A stretch of 64,000 nt of DNA from the NCBI RefSeq assembly GCF_036634175.1, contig NZ_JAZIFX010000001.1:434001-498000 (forward strand). Reading direction: 5' to 3'. Shown one piece after another: positions 17,802 through 27,162 of this stretch (positions are counted from its first letter, which is position 1; each line of letters begins with the position of its first letter). The DNA comes from Streptomyces sp. P9-A2 (GTDB lineage Bacteria > Actinomycetota > Actinomycetes > Streptomycetales > Streptomycetaceae). The notes under the pieces are model-generated. The model had not been told where the DNA came from, ran no database searches, and saw only the letters and a list, made by a program, of their open reading frames with translations. A program made the position numbers and the translations under genes.

Positions 17802-18001
17802 GTTGGGACACTCGGATCGAATCCCGCCTATACGAACCGAGGGCATACAAGCGACCACTGGGACATGAACCGTAGGTATCCGCCCACATGGAAGCCTCAG
17901 ATGGGCGGTGGCGCAGGCAACGACCCGGCACCGGCTCGGCATCGGCATCACAGCAGGTCGGTGCGGGTCGGCGTCCGGTCCCGTTGTCAGTGGTGGGCGG
18001 C

Positions 18002-20122
18002 ATGATGCCGGTCATGACTACTCCCGCAGCAGTGATCGTGGATGCCGCCGCCTACGCACAGGCGATCGAGAACGCCGTGAGCGCGGCGGCCGCCTACTAC
18101 GAGGGCGGCACCTCACCGTTGGACGACGACACCTACGACCGACTGGCCCGCGGGATCGCCGCCTGGGAGGCGGCGCACCCGGACGAGGTGCTGCCCGACT
18201 CCCCCACCGGCAAGGTCGCCGGCGGTGCGGTGGAGGGCGACATACCGCACACGGTGCCGATGCTCAGCCTCGACAACGTCTTCTCGGCCGAGGAGTTCAC
18301 GGCGTGGACGGCGTCCCTGACCCGACGCATCGGCCGTGAGGTCGCCCGCTTCAGTGTGGGCCCGAAGCTGGACGGACTCGCGATCGTCGCCCGCTACAGC
18401 GACGGTCGTCTCACCCGGCTGATCACTCGTGGGGACGGGATCGCCGGGGAGGACGTCTCGCACGCGATCGGCACCGTCGTGGGGCTGCCCGAGCGGCTGG
18501 CCGAGCCGGTCACCGTGGAGGTGCGCGGCGAAGTCCTGATGACGGCAGCCCAGTTCGAGTACGCGAACGAGGCCCGCACGGGTCACGGCGGTCAGCCGTT
18601 CGCCAATCCGCGCAACGCGGCCGCGGGCACGCTGAGGGCGAAGGAGCGGCTCTACACCGTGCCGATGACGTTCTTCGGCTACGGACTGCTGCCGCTGCCC
18701 GGCACCGACGGCCCCTTTGCCGAGCGGCTGGCGGAGCTTCCCCACAGCGATCTGATGTCCCTGGCCGCCGAGCTCGGCGTGCACACCAGCGCCGCGACCG
18801 TGGTCCCGGACTCCATCGCCGATTCGCCGGAGCAGGTTCTGTCCCGGGTGAAGGAAATCGCCGCGGTGCGGGCCGAGTTGCCGTTCGGCATCGACGGGAT
18901 CGTCATCAAGGCCGACCTCGCCGCAGACCAGCGGGACGCCGGCTCCGGGTCCCGTGCGCCCCGGTGGGCGATCGCGTACAAGCTGCCGGCCGTGGAGAAG
19001 ATCACCCGGCTGCTGGAGGTGGAGTGGAACGTCGGACGGACCGGCATCATCGCCCCGCGTGGCGTCCTCGAACCAGTGGTCGTCGACGGCTCCACCATCA
19101 CCTACGCCACCCTGCACAACCCGGCCGACATCACCCGTCGCGGCCTGCGGCTCGGCGACCATGTCATGGTCCACCGCGCCGGCGACGTCATCCCCCGCAT
19201 CGAGGCCCCCGTCACCCACCTGCGCACCGGCGAGGAGCAGCCCGTCGTCTTCCCCGAGCAGTGCCCGCGCTGCGGATCGGACATCGACACCAGCGGGGAG
19301 CGCTGGCGGTGCGCGCAGGGCCGCAACTGCCACCTGGTCGCCTCGCTCTCCTACGCCGCGGGACGCGACCAGCTCGACATCGAGGGCCTGGGAGCCACCC
19401 GTGTCGTCCAGCTCGTCGACTCGGGCCTCGTCGCCGATCTCGCCGACGTGTTCGCCCTGCGGCGCGACCAGTTGCTCGGCCTGGAGCGGATGGGCGAGAC
19501 CAGCACCGACAACCTGCTCGCCGCGATCGCCGCGGCCAAGGAACAGCCGCTGTCGCGGGTGCTCTGCGCGCTCGGCGTCCGCGGCACCGGCCGGTCCATG
19601 TCCCGCCGCATCGCCCGGTACTTCGCCACCATGGACAACATCCGCTCCGCGGACGCCGAAACGATGCAGCGGGTGGACGGCATCGGATCGGAGAAGGCAC
19701 CCGTCATCGTCGCGGAACTCGCCGAACTCGCCCCGCTCATCGACAAGCTCGTCGCGGCGGGCGTCAATATGACGGAGCCCGGCGCCACTCCGCCTCCGGC
19801 CGCCGACTCCGGCTCCGACTCCGACTCCGACTCCGAGGAGCGGCATACGGCCGGGACGCCGGGGGCGGGACGCCCGCTGGCCGACATGACGGTGGTGGTC
19901 ACCGGTGCGATGACCGGAAACCTGGAGAAGCTCTCCCGCAACGAGATGAACGAACTCATCGAACGGGCCGGTGGCCGCTCCTCCTCCAGCGTTTCCAGGA
20001 GAACCACCCTCGTCGTCGCCGGAGAAGGCGCCGGCTCCAAGCGCGCCAAGGCCGAACAGCTCGGCGTTCGCCTCGCCACCCCGGACGAGTTCGCCACGCT
20101 GGTCGCGGGCCTTCTGGAGTGA
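18002..20122 (+). CDS. ligA: NAD-dependent DNA ligase (second-copy type)
   Basis: 706 residues from the ATG at 18002 (other starts at 18005 and 18014). The adenylation domain contains PMLSLDNVF and the catalytic Lys122 in [11 protein letters not shown], then [36 protein letters not shown] and [10 protein letters not shown]. An OB fold, a four-Cys zinc site (CPRC then CAQGRNC, about 421-443) and helix-hairpin-helix repeats follow. A linker of alternating Ser and Asp and a BRCT domain ([20 protein letters not shown]) complete the protein. All parts of a working LigA are present. Streptomycetes often carry an extra, divergent LigA beside the essential one; the context here suggests such a copy. 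It seals nicks with NAD as cofactor. Confidence 0.93.
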   Translation: MMPVMTTPAAVIVDAAAYAQAIENAVSAAAAYYEGGTSPLDDDTYDRLARGIAAWEAAHPDEVLPDSPTGKVAGGAVEGDIPHTVPMLSLDNVFSAEEFTAWTASLTRRIGREVARFSVGPKLDGLAIVARYSDGRLTRLITRGDGIAGEDVSHAIGTVVGLPERLAEPVTVEVRGEVLMTAAQFEYANEARTGHGGQPFANPRNAAAGTLRAKERLYTVPMTFFGYGLLPLPGTDGPFAERLAELPHSDLMSLAAELGVHTSAATVVPDSIADSPEQVLSRVKEIAAVRAELPFGIDGIVIKADLAADQRDAGSGSRAPRWAIAYKLPAVEKITRLLEVEWNVGRTGIIAPRGVLEPVVVDGSTITYATLHNPADITRRGLRLGDHVMVHRAGDVIPRIEAPVTHLRTGEEQPVVFPEQCPRCGSDIDTSGERWRCAQGRNCHLVASLSYAAGRDQLDIEGLGATRVVQLVDSGLVADLADVFALRRDQLLGLERMGETSTDNLLAAIAAAKEQPLSRVLCALGVRGTGRSMSRRIARYFATMDNIRSADAETMQRVDGIGSEKAPVIVAELAELAPLIDKLVAAGVNMTEPGATPPPAADSGSDSDSDSEERHTAGTPGAGRPLADMTVVVTGAMTGNLEKLSRNEMNELIERAGGRSSSSVSRRTTLVVAGEGAGSKRAKAEQLGVRLATPDEFATLVAGLLE

Positions 20123-20619
20123 CCGTCGCGACGACCGTGGGAGGGCAAGGGGCGTGCCCGGTGACGACCGTCCGGGTTCGGAGCGCGCAGTACACCCTGG
20201 TCCCCCGGAGTCCGAGACCCTCCGCCGTCCCGGGCCGGCGGCAGTGGCCGGGCTGGGGCCGGCCGTTTCCCGCACCCCGGGCCGGCGGCGCGTGCCGGAA
20301 CTGGGCCGGCGGCCGGAACACCCCGCGACGGAGGTGCCGCGGGAGTTCCTGGACGGGTTGCGGCACGGCGCCGGCGCCGGCACCGCACCCATGCGAGGAC
20401 GCGAGGTCGGCTGAAGGCGGCACGGACGGGCCCGGCACCCTCGCGATGCTGTTGGTCAATTCGGCATGGCGTTCCGGACCCCGCGAGCCCGTACCGGCGG
20501 CCCTGGGTACTCCGGCCGCGACCGTGACGCATTCCTGGAAAGTGTCACGGTTGGCGGACTCATGACCCGGGGCCACCGGATTCACCAACAGCATTCCTCG
20601 CGTGCCGGGCCCCCTGGGG
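20123..20619. other. Intergenic, no gene recognised
   Basis: About 500 bp between ligA and the EF-hand gene. Several open frames cross it on both strands, but all are low-complexity Pro/Arg/Gly translations of GC-rich DNA without starts, ribosome sites or motifs. I see no hairpin strong enough to call as terminator of ligA. Confidence 0.5.
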
Positions 20620-20838
20620 TCAACGGTTCATGGCCGCCCAGAACTCCTCGAAGGACATCTGGCCGTCGCCGTCGGCGTCGAGTGAATCGATCAGTCCCTG
20701 GGCCTCCGACTCGGTGATCTCGGAACCTTCCAGCTCCGCCACGACCTTCCGGTACTCGTCTGCGGTGACCAGGCCGTCCCCGTCCAGGTCGTAGCGCTCG
20801 AAGACCTTACGCGCCGCTGTCTCCACGATGTCCGCCAT
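20620..20838 (-). CDS. Two-EF-hand calcium-binding protein
   Basis: 72 residues with two canonical loops, DLDGDGLVTADE (about 17-28) and DADGDGQMSFEE (about 54-65). Both have acidic residues at positions 1, 3, 5 and 12 and Gly at 6, so both should bind calcium. It resembles the small Streptomyces calmodulin-like Cab proteins. An SD-like GGAG precedes the ATG. It may buffer or sense calcium in the cytosol; its partner is unknown. Confidence 0.93.
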   Translation of the reverse strand: MADIVETAARKVFERYDLDGDGLVTADEYRKVVAELEGSEITESEAQGLIDSLDADGDGQMSFEEFWAAMNR

Positions 20839-21120
20839 GTGCTCCGTCTTTCCCCGATCTTCGCTGACGGGCCCACACTATCCGTCCGCCCGGGAGAAGC
20901 AGGCCGGCAGGATTCGCCTTCCGCCGCTTCCCGCCGTGGCGGTCCGGGAGGGTCGTCTTCACCCATGACTCCGGCCTGACCACCCGCCGCGTGGGGCGGG
21001 TCACCGCCATGGGGTGGTGAGGTACCGGTGGCCGGCGGGGGTGCCGGCAAGGTACCGGGCCGGCCGCATGACATGAACTCTCCCGTCCGGTTCCGGTTCA
21101 CTCGCCGGTCCGCCACCGGC

Positions 21121-21990
21121 TCAGCCGTGCGGGGACTCGGGCACGGTGATCACCGGGCACTCCGCCCGGTGCAAGAGGCCGTGCACCACCGATCCCAGCC
21201 TCATGCCGGAGTACCCCCCGCGCCCGTGTCTGCCGACGACGACCACCAGGGCGCTGATCGAAGCGAGGGCCAGTTCCTCCACCGGGTGGCCACGCAGGAC
21301 CTCATGGGTGATCTCCACGTCCGGATACTTCTCTCCCCGTCCCGCTACGGTCTCGGACAGGATCCGACGCCGCTCGTCAAGCCCCGCCGCTTCGTCGCCG
21401 AAGGACACGACGGGTCGCCGCCACACCCACACGGCGTGCAGGGCGGCGCCATGCAGCGCCGCCTCTTCCACGGCGAACTCCACGGCGGCTCTCGAGGATC
21501 CGCTGCCGTCGACACCCACGACGAGACGGGGATGCCGTTGCCCCACGCGCTCCGGTTCCCTGACCACGACGACCGGGCAGTCCGCCTGAGCACTCACCGG
21601 AACGGCCACTGAGCCCGCGCTGAGGAGCTCCTCCGGTCGGCTGAGCCGACGGGAACCGACGACGACCATCCGGGCCTGCGCCGCCTTCCGGCAGAGCACC
21701 ACCGACGGCGTCCCGTCGAGCAGTTCCGTCGTCAGGGGCACTTCCGCGTACAGCGCCCGCACCGTGGCAGCCGCTTCGGCGAGCGCGCCCTCGCCCTGGA
21801 CCCGGAGCATGGTGCGCCTCCAGGGCGCGTCGACGTGCTGTCCTCCGGGCAGGGGCGGCACCGCCACTACGAGCCGGAGGGGCGACCGCCTGCGGACGGC
21901 CTCGTCGGCCGCCCAGGTGAGCGCCGGAACGGGCTGCTCGCGCGGGTCGATCCCGACGATCACCTCATCGCGTACAGCGGTGTTCTTCAT
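21121..21990 (-). CDS. Tandem-domain universal stress protein
   Basis: 289 residues from the ATG at 21990, preceded by a perfect AGGAGGAG. Two Usp domains are visible. The first starts VIVGIDPREQPVPALTWAADEAV and ends with VVVGSRRLSRPEELLSAGSVAVPVSAQADCPVVVV. The second starts LVVGVDGSGSSRAAVEFAVEEA and ends VVVGRHGRGGYSGMRLGSVVHGLLHRAECPVITVPE. The second keeps the G-x2-G-x9-G-S/T ATP-binding pattern; the first is degenerate there. It is upstream of the alcohol dehydrogenase at 22148 with opposite order in transcription, and belongs to a redox/stress island. Confidence 0.92.
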   Translation of the reverse strand: MKNTAVRDEVIVGIDPREQPVPALTWAADEAVRRRSPLRLVVAVPPLPGGQHVDAPWRRTMLRVQGEGALAEAAATVRALYAEVPLTTELLDGTPSVVLCRKAAQARMVVVGSRRLSRPEELLSAGSVAVPVSAQADCPVVVVREPERVGQRHPRLVVGVDGSGSSRAAVEFAVEEAALHGAALHAVWVWRRPVVSFGDEAAGLDERRRILSETVAGRGEKYPDVEITHEVLRGHPVEELALASISALVVVVGRHGRGGYSGMRLGSVVHGLLHRAECPVITVPESPHG

Positions 21991-22147
21991 GGCTCCTCCT
22001 GCCGCTTCGTGCCGTTGTGGGGGAACGGACTGCGACAAGTGGGCTCGGCACCGCCGTAAGCGCCCTCGGCCATACCCCCACCAGTGACGCTTGGACGGGA
22101 CGCTCCGTTCACGCTGTCGCTCCGGGCCCCGGGCCTCCGTTTCCTTT

Positions 22148-23218
22148 TCAGGGCACCCGGACCGCCAGGGCATCGTGCTGCTGCCCGCCGAGAACGACCT
22201 TGAGCGCACCGGTGTCGGCGGCCCGTGAGAAGACGTCGTACGCCTCTTCCATGTGGTCCAGCGGGAAAGTGTGGGTGAGCATGGACGCCGTGGGCAGGCG
22301 GCCGGCGGCCATCATGCGCAGCAGCGTGGGAGTGGAGTGCGTGTCGACCAGGCCGGTGGTGATCGTCACGTTCCTGGTCCACAGGTCTTCGAGGTGGAGT
22401 GTCGCGGGCTTGCCGTGCACGCCGACATTGGCCACATGCCCGCCCGGCCGCACCATGCGTGTGCATGCCTCGAAGCTCTCCGGCACCCCCACCGCTTCGA
22501 TGACCACGTCGGCGCCGAGCCCTTCGGTGAGGTCGGCGACCAGTTGTTCGGCTTCTTCACCCGCGGTGGCCACGGCATCGGCGCCAAGGCGCTTGGCCGC
22601 CTCCAGCCGGGACGGAGCGAGATCCACGGCAATGATCTTCTCGGGCGTGTACAGCCGGGCGGTGGCTATCGCCGCGAGCCCGATGGGCCCCGCTCCGACC
22701 ACGACGATCGTGTCCCCGGGCCGTACACGCCCGTTCAGGACACCCACCTCGTAGGCGGTGGGGAGAATGTCGGCCAGCAGGACGGCGTCCTTGCTGTCCA
22801 CCCCTCCGGGAAGGGGGTGCACGGACAGGTCCGCGTGCGGCACACGGACGTACTCGGCCTGGGTGCCGTTGATCAGGTGGCCGAGGATCCAGCCTCCGCC
22901 GCCGCGGCACTGTCCGTACGCCCCCTCCCGGCAGAAGCGGCAGCGGCCGCACGCCGTGATGCAGGAGACCAGGACGCGCTCGCCGGGGCGGACACCGCGT
23001 ACGTCGCTGCCCACCTCGACGACCTCGCCGACGGCTTCGTGCCCGAGCACCGTGCCGGGACGTACCTCCGGCACATCGCCCTTGAGGATGTGCAGGTCGG
23101 TCCCGCAGACGGTGGTGGCGTCGACACGGATGATCGCGTCGGTGGCCTCCTGCAGGGCGGGGTCCGCGATCTGCTCCCAGGCGGACTTGCCGGAGCCGTG
23201 GAACACGAGTGCTTTCAC
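22148..23218 (-). CDS. Zinc-dependent alcohol dehydrogenase (MDR family), paralog 1
   Basis: 356 residues from a GTG at 23218 with SD GGAAGGGA. Catalytic zinc ligands lie in VCGTDLHILKGDVPEV and GHEAVGEVVEVG. A four-Cys structural zinc site is visible (CGRCRFCREGAYGQC), and VVVGAGPIGLAAIATAR begins the NAD domain. It is about 170 residues upstream-to-upstream divergent with a closely similar gene at 23596, sharing the order of all motifs. Such enzymes oxidise or reduce small alcohols and aldehydes; the setting beside a Usp and DoxX suggests anaerobic or redox stress use. Confidence 0.93.
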   Translation of the reverse strand: MKALVFHGSGKSAWEQIADPALQEATDAIIRVDATTVCGTDLHILKGDVPEVRPGTVLGHEAVGEVVEVGSDVRGVRPGERVLVSCITACGRCRFCREGAYGQCRGGGGWILGHLINGTQAEYVRVPHADLSVHPLPGGVDSKDAVLLADILPTAYEVGVLNGRVRPGDTIVVVGAGPIGLAAIATARLYTPEKIIAVDLAPSRLEAAKRLGADAVATAGEEAEQLVADLTEGLGADVVIEAVGVPESFEACTRMVRPGGHVANVGVHGKPATLHLEDLWTRNVTITTGLVDTHSTPTLLRMMAAGRLPTASMLTHTFPLDHMEEAYDVFSRAADTGALKVVLGGQQHDALAVRVP

Positions 23219-23595
23219 AACGATCCCTTCCGGGCGCCGGTCGTGGGCGACACCAGCGACCGGGGCCCTGTGCGCGGCCACCGGCAGCCCCTGGAACCGT
23301 CGGCGCCGAGAATGACGGGACACCATTGAGGGCCGTTCGAACGGAGTGGCCTCCTCTTCCCAGCCTGCCCGTGACGGCTGCCGTCCGCATGGGCAGGCCG
23401 ATCCCATGGCCGGGCCGTCGGGCCCGGTATGCCGGCCCCTGTACCACTTGCGCACCAGGGCTGAACCGTTCAAGGCCGGACGTGAGGGGTGCGCCGGACG
23501 GCCTCCCTACGAGGTCCGGCGGTCGCGGTTGCCCTGGTCTCTTCCGAGAGCGAGTGTGGAGGGGGTGACCGAATTCAGCCACGGAGTGGGTGACC
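23219..23595. promoter_or_regulatory. Divergent promoter region of the two alcohol dehydrogenases
   Basis: This 377-bp spacer must hold both promoters. Two dyads stand out: CGTTCGAACG at 23334-23343 and GGGCC-GTCG-GGCCC at 23412-23425 (extended by one C/G pair). The latter has the same form as a site upstream of the DoxX gene (25659-25672). No gene is supported in the spacer. Confidence 0.5.
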
Positions 23596-24624
23596 ATGCG
23601 AGCACTCGTCTACCACGGCCCCGGACAGATCGCCTGGGACAAGGTCATGGACCCGACGGTCGAGGACCCGACCGACGCGATCGTGCGCGTCGACGCCACC
23701 ACCGTCTGCGGTACCGACCTGCACATCCTGCGCGGAGAACTTCCCGAGGTGAAGCCCGGAACGGTCCTCGGCCACGAGGCTGTCGGCGAGGTGATGGACG
23801 TCGGCCGCGAGGTCCACTCCATCGCCCCGGGCGATCAGGTGATCGTGTCGTCCGTCACGGCCTGCGGCCACTGCCGGTCCTGCCGGGACAACGCGTTCGG
23901 ACAATGCCGCGGCGGGGGCGGGTGGATTCTCGGGGATCTGGTCAACGGCACCCAGGCCGAGTTCGTACGAGTGCCCTTCGCCGATTACTCCACCCGGCGG
24001 ACGCCCGGCACCCTGGCCCTCGATGACGCCGTCCTGTTCTCCGAACTCCTCCCCACCGCCTACGAGATCGGTGTGCGCAACGGACACGTGAGTCCCGGAG
24101 ACACCGTCGTCGTCGTGGGCGCAGGTCCGATCGGACTCGCCGCGGTCATGACCGCCCGGATCTACTCACCGCGCAGAATCATCGCGGTGGACCTGTCCTC
24201 CTCCCGGCTGGAAGCCGCCGGCCGGCTGGGGGCCGACTCCGCCGAGCTGCCCGGACGGCTGATGGCCGACCTCGCGGACGGGCCCGGCGCCGACGTGGTC
24301 ATCGAGGCCGCCGGAGATCCGGACGGCTTCGTCCTGTGCACCCGGGTCGTCCGCTCGGGCGGGCACATCGCCAACATCGGTATGCACGGCAAACCGGCCA
24401 CCCTGCACCTCGAGGCGCTGTGGCGCAAGAACGTGACGATCAGCACCGGCCAGGTCGACACCTCCTCCACGCCTTGGCTGCTCGATCTGGTGACGTCCGG
24501 ACGCCTGCACATCTCCCCGCTCGTCACTCACACCTTCGGCCTCAGCCGGATGGAGGACGCCTACGAGGTCTTCTCCCACGGCACCGATACCGGCGCCCTC
24601 AAGGTCGTACTGCACCGTGAGTAG
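23596..24624 (+). CDS. Zinc-dependent alcohol dehydrogenase (MDR family), paralog 2
   Basis: 342 residues from the ATG at 23596 (GGAG nine bases upstream; a GTG at 23590 is the alternative). It carries VCGTDLHILRGELPEVKPGTVLGHEAVGEVMDVG, the structural zinc cluster CGHCRSCRDNAFGQC and VVVGAGPIGLAAVMTARIY. Very close to the divergent gene at 22148, from the Ala-Leu-Val-Tyr-His start to the last motif (DTGALKVVL). This indicates local gene duplication with inversion or an old head-to-head pair. A strong hairpin (24628-24653) follows the stop. Confidence 0.93.
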   Translation: MRALVYHGPGQIAWDKVMDPTVEDPTDAIVRVDATTVCGTDLHILRGELPEVKPGTVLGHEAVGEVMDVGREVHSIAPGDQVIVSSVTACGHCRSCRDNAFGQCRGGGGWILGDLVNGTQAEFVRVPFADYSTRRTPGTLALDDAVLFSELLPTAYEIGVRNGHVSPGDTVVVVGAGPIGLAAVMTARIYSPRRIIAVDLSSSRLEAAGRLGADSAELPGRLMADLADGPGADVVIEAAGDPDGFVLCTRVVRSGGHIANIGMHGKPATLHLEALWRKNVTISTGQVDTSSTPWLLDLVTSGRLHISPLVTHTFGLSRMEDAYEVFSHGTDTGALKVVLHRE

Positions 24625-24627
24625 AGT

Positions 24628-24653
24628 GCCCCGGCCGGTGACCGGCCGCGGGG
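24628..24653 (+). terminator. Hairpin after alcohol dehydrogenase paralog 2
   Basis: GCCCCGGCCGGT and ACCGGCCGCGGGGC pair with one small bulge and a single-base loop, starting three bases past the stop codon. No T-run, typical of high-GC terminators. Confidence 0.6.
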
Positions 24654-24948
24654 CGGGCCTGCGGCTCCGTCGGGCCTTCCGACCATCGTGCCTGAACCGT
24701 CGGTTCTCCTGCTCGTCGCCGGTCCCTCTTTCGCTGTCCCCGTGGACTGTCTGCGTTTCGATGCCCGTGGCTCGCGATGCCCGGCCGCGGAGGGCCTGTC
24801 GGCGTATCCATCGAGGGCATCGTCCGGCTCGTGCACGACGGGCCGTCGGGCCTGGTCGAGCGAGGCCTCACCGCACGGGGCCGGCGGGGACACGAGCGGG
24901 GGCGTCCCCGGCAAGCGGAGGTGCCCCGGCCCGACGACTCCACGGCCG
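24654..24948. other. Intergenic, nothing recognised
   Basis: Between convergent genes, beyond the hairpin of paralog 2. No open frame with start, ribosome site and motif was found on either strand. Confidence 0.5.
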
Positions 24949-25572
24949 TCAGAGCAGCCAGCGGTTGCGGCTGACGAAGGGCAGCCGCGCCCAGACCCTG
25001 CCCAGGCCCCAGGTGGCGCCGGCGCCCGCGGCTGCGAGGGCGACCAGGACGACGGCGTAGACCAGGTGGTAGTCCACGAACGGGTTCGTCGACATGCTCG
25101 GCGATCCGTCCGACAGGTGTCGGGCCGGCGGCCATTCCGCGACCCACATCAGGGCCATCATGGCGGTGCCGCCGGCCGCGGCGAGCCGCAGGCCGATGCC
25201 CGCGATCAGGGCGATTCCGATGCCGAGCAGGCCGAGCATGAACATCCAGTCGGCCCACGCCGCCCCGGCCCAGTCGTGGAAGGTGGACTCCATCGGTCCG
25301 ACGGCGACACCGCCGAGGAAGCCCCGGGTCGGCGATCCGCCTTCGATCCACCCCTTGCCGGAGGGGGTCGCGTAGCCGAAGCCGAACGTCTTGTCCAGGA
25401 ACGCCCACAGAAAGACGAAGCCTGTCAGCAGACGGAGGCCGGCGAACACGTACGCGCGGGTCCCGGTAGCCGCGGCGGTCGCCGACTCGGCAGGCGCGGG
25501 AGCCGTCCTGGCACCGTGCAGGGGCGGGAGGCGGAATCCCCGGCGCCGGTGAGGGTGGTCGTGAACTGCCAT
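24949..25572 (-). CDS. DoxX-family membrane protein
   Basis: 207 residues from the ATG at 25572; GGAAGGG lies nine bases upstream, so I prefer it to the ATG at 25581, which is too close. Four hydrophobic helices are visible: AYVFAGLRLLTGFVFLWAFLDKTF, WMFMLGLLGIGIALIAGIGLRL, AGGTAMMALMWVAEW and LVYAVVLVALAAAGAGATWGLG. The first contains the family Arg-Leu and Lys-x-Phe pattern. DoxX-type proteins sit in redox-stress or thiosulfate contexts. The exact role is unknown. A dyad of GGGCC-N4-GGCCC type lies 87 bp upstream. Confidence 0.85.
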   Translation of the reverse strand: MAVHDHPHRRRGFRLPPLHGARTAPAPAESATAAATGTRAYVFAGLRLLTGFVFLWAFLDKTFGFGYATPSGKGWIEGGSPTRGFLGGVAVGPMESTFHDWAGAAWADWMFMLGLLGIGIALIAGIGLRLAAAGGTAMMALMWVAEWPPARHLSDGSPSMSTNPFVDYHLVYAVVLVALAAAGAGATWGLGRVWARLPFVSRNRWLL

Positions 25573-25658
25573 GATGCTCATCCCTTCCAGAGGGTGACGC
25601 AGGACGTGGACGACTCTCCTTGCCTTTCAAGGTCTCGCGTCACCGACATCCGCCCCAG

Positions 25659-25672
25659 GGGCCGCAAGGCCC
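25659..25672. promoter_or_regulatory. Dyad GGGCC-GCAA-GGCCC upstream of doxX-like gene
   Basis: A 14-bp inverted repeat of the same form as 23412-23425 in the alcohol dehydrogenase spacer. The layout GGGnC-N4-GnCCC resembles boxes bound by DosR/DevR-type response regulators in actinobacteria. Given the gene content (Usp, alcohol dehydrogenases, DoxX) this is a plausible shared operator, but only by resemblance. Confidence 0.35.
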
Positions 25673-25701
25673 GGAAAGCGGGCCGAACGCCCCCTGGGTA
25701 A

Positions 25702-26772
25702 AGCCCTGTTGGCAGGAGTGAGCCGTCCGCTGCCGCCGGACTCGAGGAGGCCGACGGCGAGCAGTACATCACCGCGCAGGCCGCCGCCGGCGACGTACTG
25801 GAGACCCCCGCGAGCGACTGGAAATACGTGGTGCCCGCCGGATGGGTCACGCCGGCGGACACCTATGAGCGCCGGGTCGGCCGCTCCCGCACGGTCACCG
25901 TCGCGCTGTACCGACTCGGCGACGTCCGCGCGCTGCGGGACGTGCCGGGCGTCGACTGGGAAGCCGCCCGCGGTCTGCCCAAGGGTGCCCCCGAGCCCGC
26001 TGCGCGAGTACGCCAAGCTCGCCCCGACCCGGGCCGCCGTCGTCCGCGCCTTCGCGCAGGGCCTCGCCGACCGGCACGGCGTGAGGGTGTGGGCGTGGAA
26101 CAGCCCGTACTCCGGTTGCTGGGAGCTGGACTGGGAGCGGATCGAGGACGCGCCCCCGAGGCGACCGTGCGGCGCGAGCTGACCGCCGATCCGGAGGCCG
26201 GTTCCTACGCCGACGAGATCGTGCTGTGCCCCGCCTGGGGGGAGATCACCCGCGAGGCCGGGGAGCTGCTCCGGCCGGGCCGCGCGGCCGTCGTGGACAC
26301 CGAGACCACCGACCTGTACGGCCGCACGGTCGAGATCGCCGTGCTCGACACGGCCACCGGCAAGAAGCTGCTGGACACCCTGGTCAACCCCGGTGATGCC
26401 GAGATCAGCGACGGCGCCCGCTGGGTGCACGGCATCACGGACGAGATGGTCGCCGACGCCCGCCCGTTCGAGAAGATCCTCCCCCGCCTGCGCAAGGTGA
26501 CCAAGGGCCGGACCATCTGCGCCTACAGCGCCGAGTACGACCGCACCGTCGTACTCAAGGACGTCGAGCGGGCTGGGAAGAAGCCGATGTACCTGGAGCC
26601 CTGGGACAACAGGTACTGCCTGATGCAGGCGTACGCGGGCTGGCTCGGTACCCGGCGCTGGCTGCGGCTCGGTGGCGGCCACCGTGCCGCCGGAGACTGC
26701 GAGGCCGCCCGGCAGGTTCTGCTCAAGATATCCAAAGGCCGTGGGTTCGAGTTTTCCGAAGGGGGCTCGTAG
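25702..26772 (+). pseudogene. 3'-5' exonuclease (DnaQ-like) gene with two frameshifts
   Basis: Frame 1 opens after a stop at 25699 with no start codon and reads EEADGEQYITAQAAAGDVLETP and on to GVDWEAARGLPKG. Near 25990 the coding potential moves to frame 2 (LREYAKLAPTRAAVVRAFAQGLADRHG to WELDWERIEDA). It returns to frame 1 near 26155 (ATVRRELTADPEAGSYADEIVLC). The exonuclease core follows intact: VVDTETTDLYGRTVEIAVLD (ExoI, DxE), VHGITDEMV, CAYSAEYDRTVV (ExoII) and HRAAGDCEAARQ (ExoIII-epsilon, HxxxxD). The two shifts compensate each other. Unless these are sequencing errors the protein is broken, and the 5' end is also missing. Confidence 0.75.
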
Positions 26773-27162
26773 TCGAACTCGCGCGCGGTGCGTCCATAAC
26801 GGTACCGGGGCGGGCCCGGGTTCGTCCGGGTCTGTCGAACTGAGGGCCCGGACGAACTCCGTACGAGTGACAGAGGGATGCGGCCACCGCCCGCGCGGTC
26901 ACCGGCGTCGCGTCGCGGAGGAGAAGGGAAGGGGACAACTCGGCTCGTTCGGCCTGGCCCCCGAACGCCGTGGTGCTGTCATCTCGGGCGGTGCGTCGAC
27001 GGGCATTTCGTGAGGGCGAATGCTAGGGCACCGGGGGTTGATTCCTGCCAGATTCCCGGTGTTCCCGTAACTCCTGGCGGCGCGTGGGTAACGTCTGCGG
27101 TCATCACTCGGCCGGAGTGTGAGGCCAGCCGGGGTCGTCCAGAACTGAGGGAGCGGGTACTG
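26773..27162. other. Intergenic, with one hairpin and the promoter of the roadblock gene
   Basis: About 390 bp without a supported gene. An 11-bp perfect inverted repeat (26820-26830 with 26847-26857) follows the exonuclease remnant. The last 100 bp, more AT-rich, should contain the promoter of the gene at 27163, which has a good ribosome site GAGGGAGCGG at about 27147-27156. Confidence 0.5.
26820..26857 (+). terminator. Inverted repeat downstream of the exonuclease remnant
   Basis: GTTCGTCCGGG (26820-26830) and CCCGGACGAAC (26847-26857) pair perfectly with a 16-base loop, about 50 bp past the stop. A terminator is the simplest reading; an operator for the gene at 27163 is possible. Confidence 0.5.

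Noticed and set aside
20123..20594. Several open frames between ligA and the EF-hand gene
   Set aside because: Low-complexity Pro/Arg/Gly translations in all frames with no starts supported by ribosome sites.
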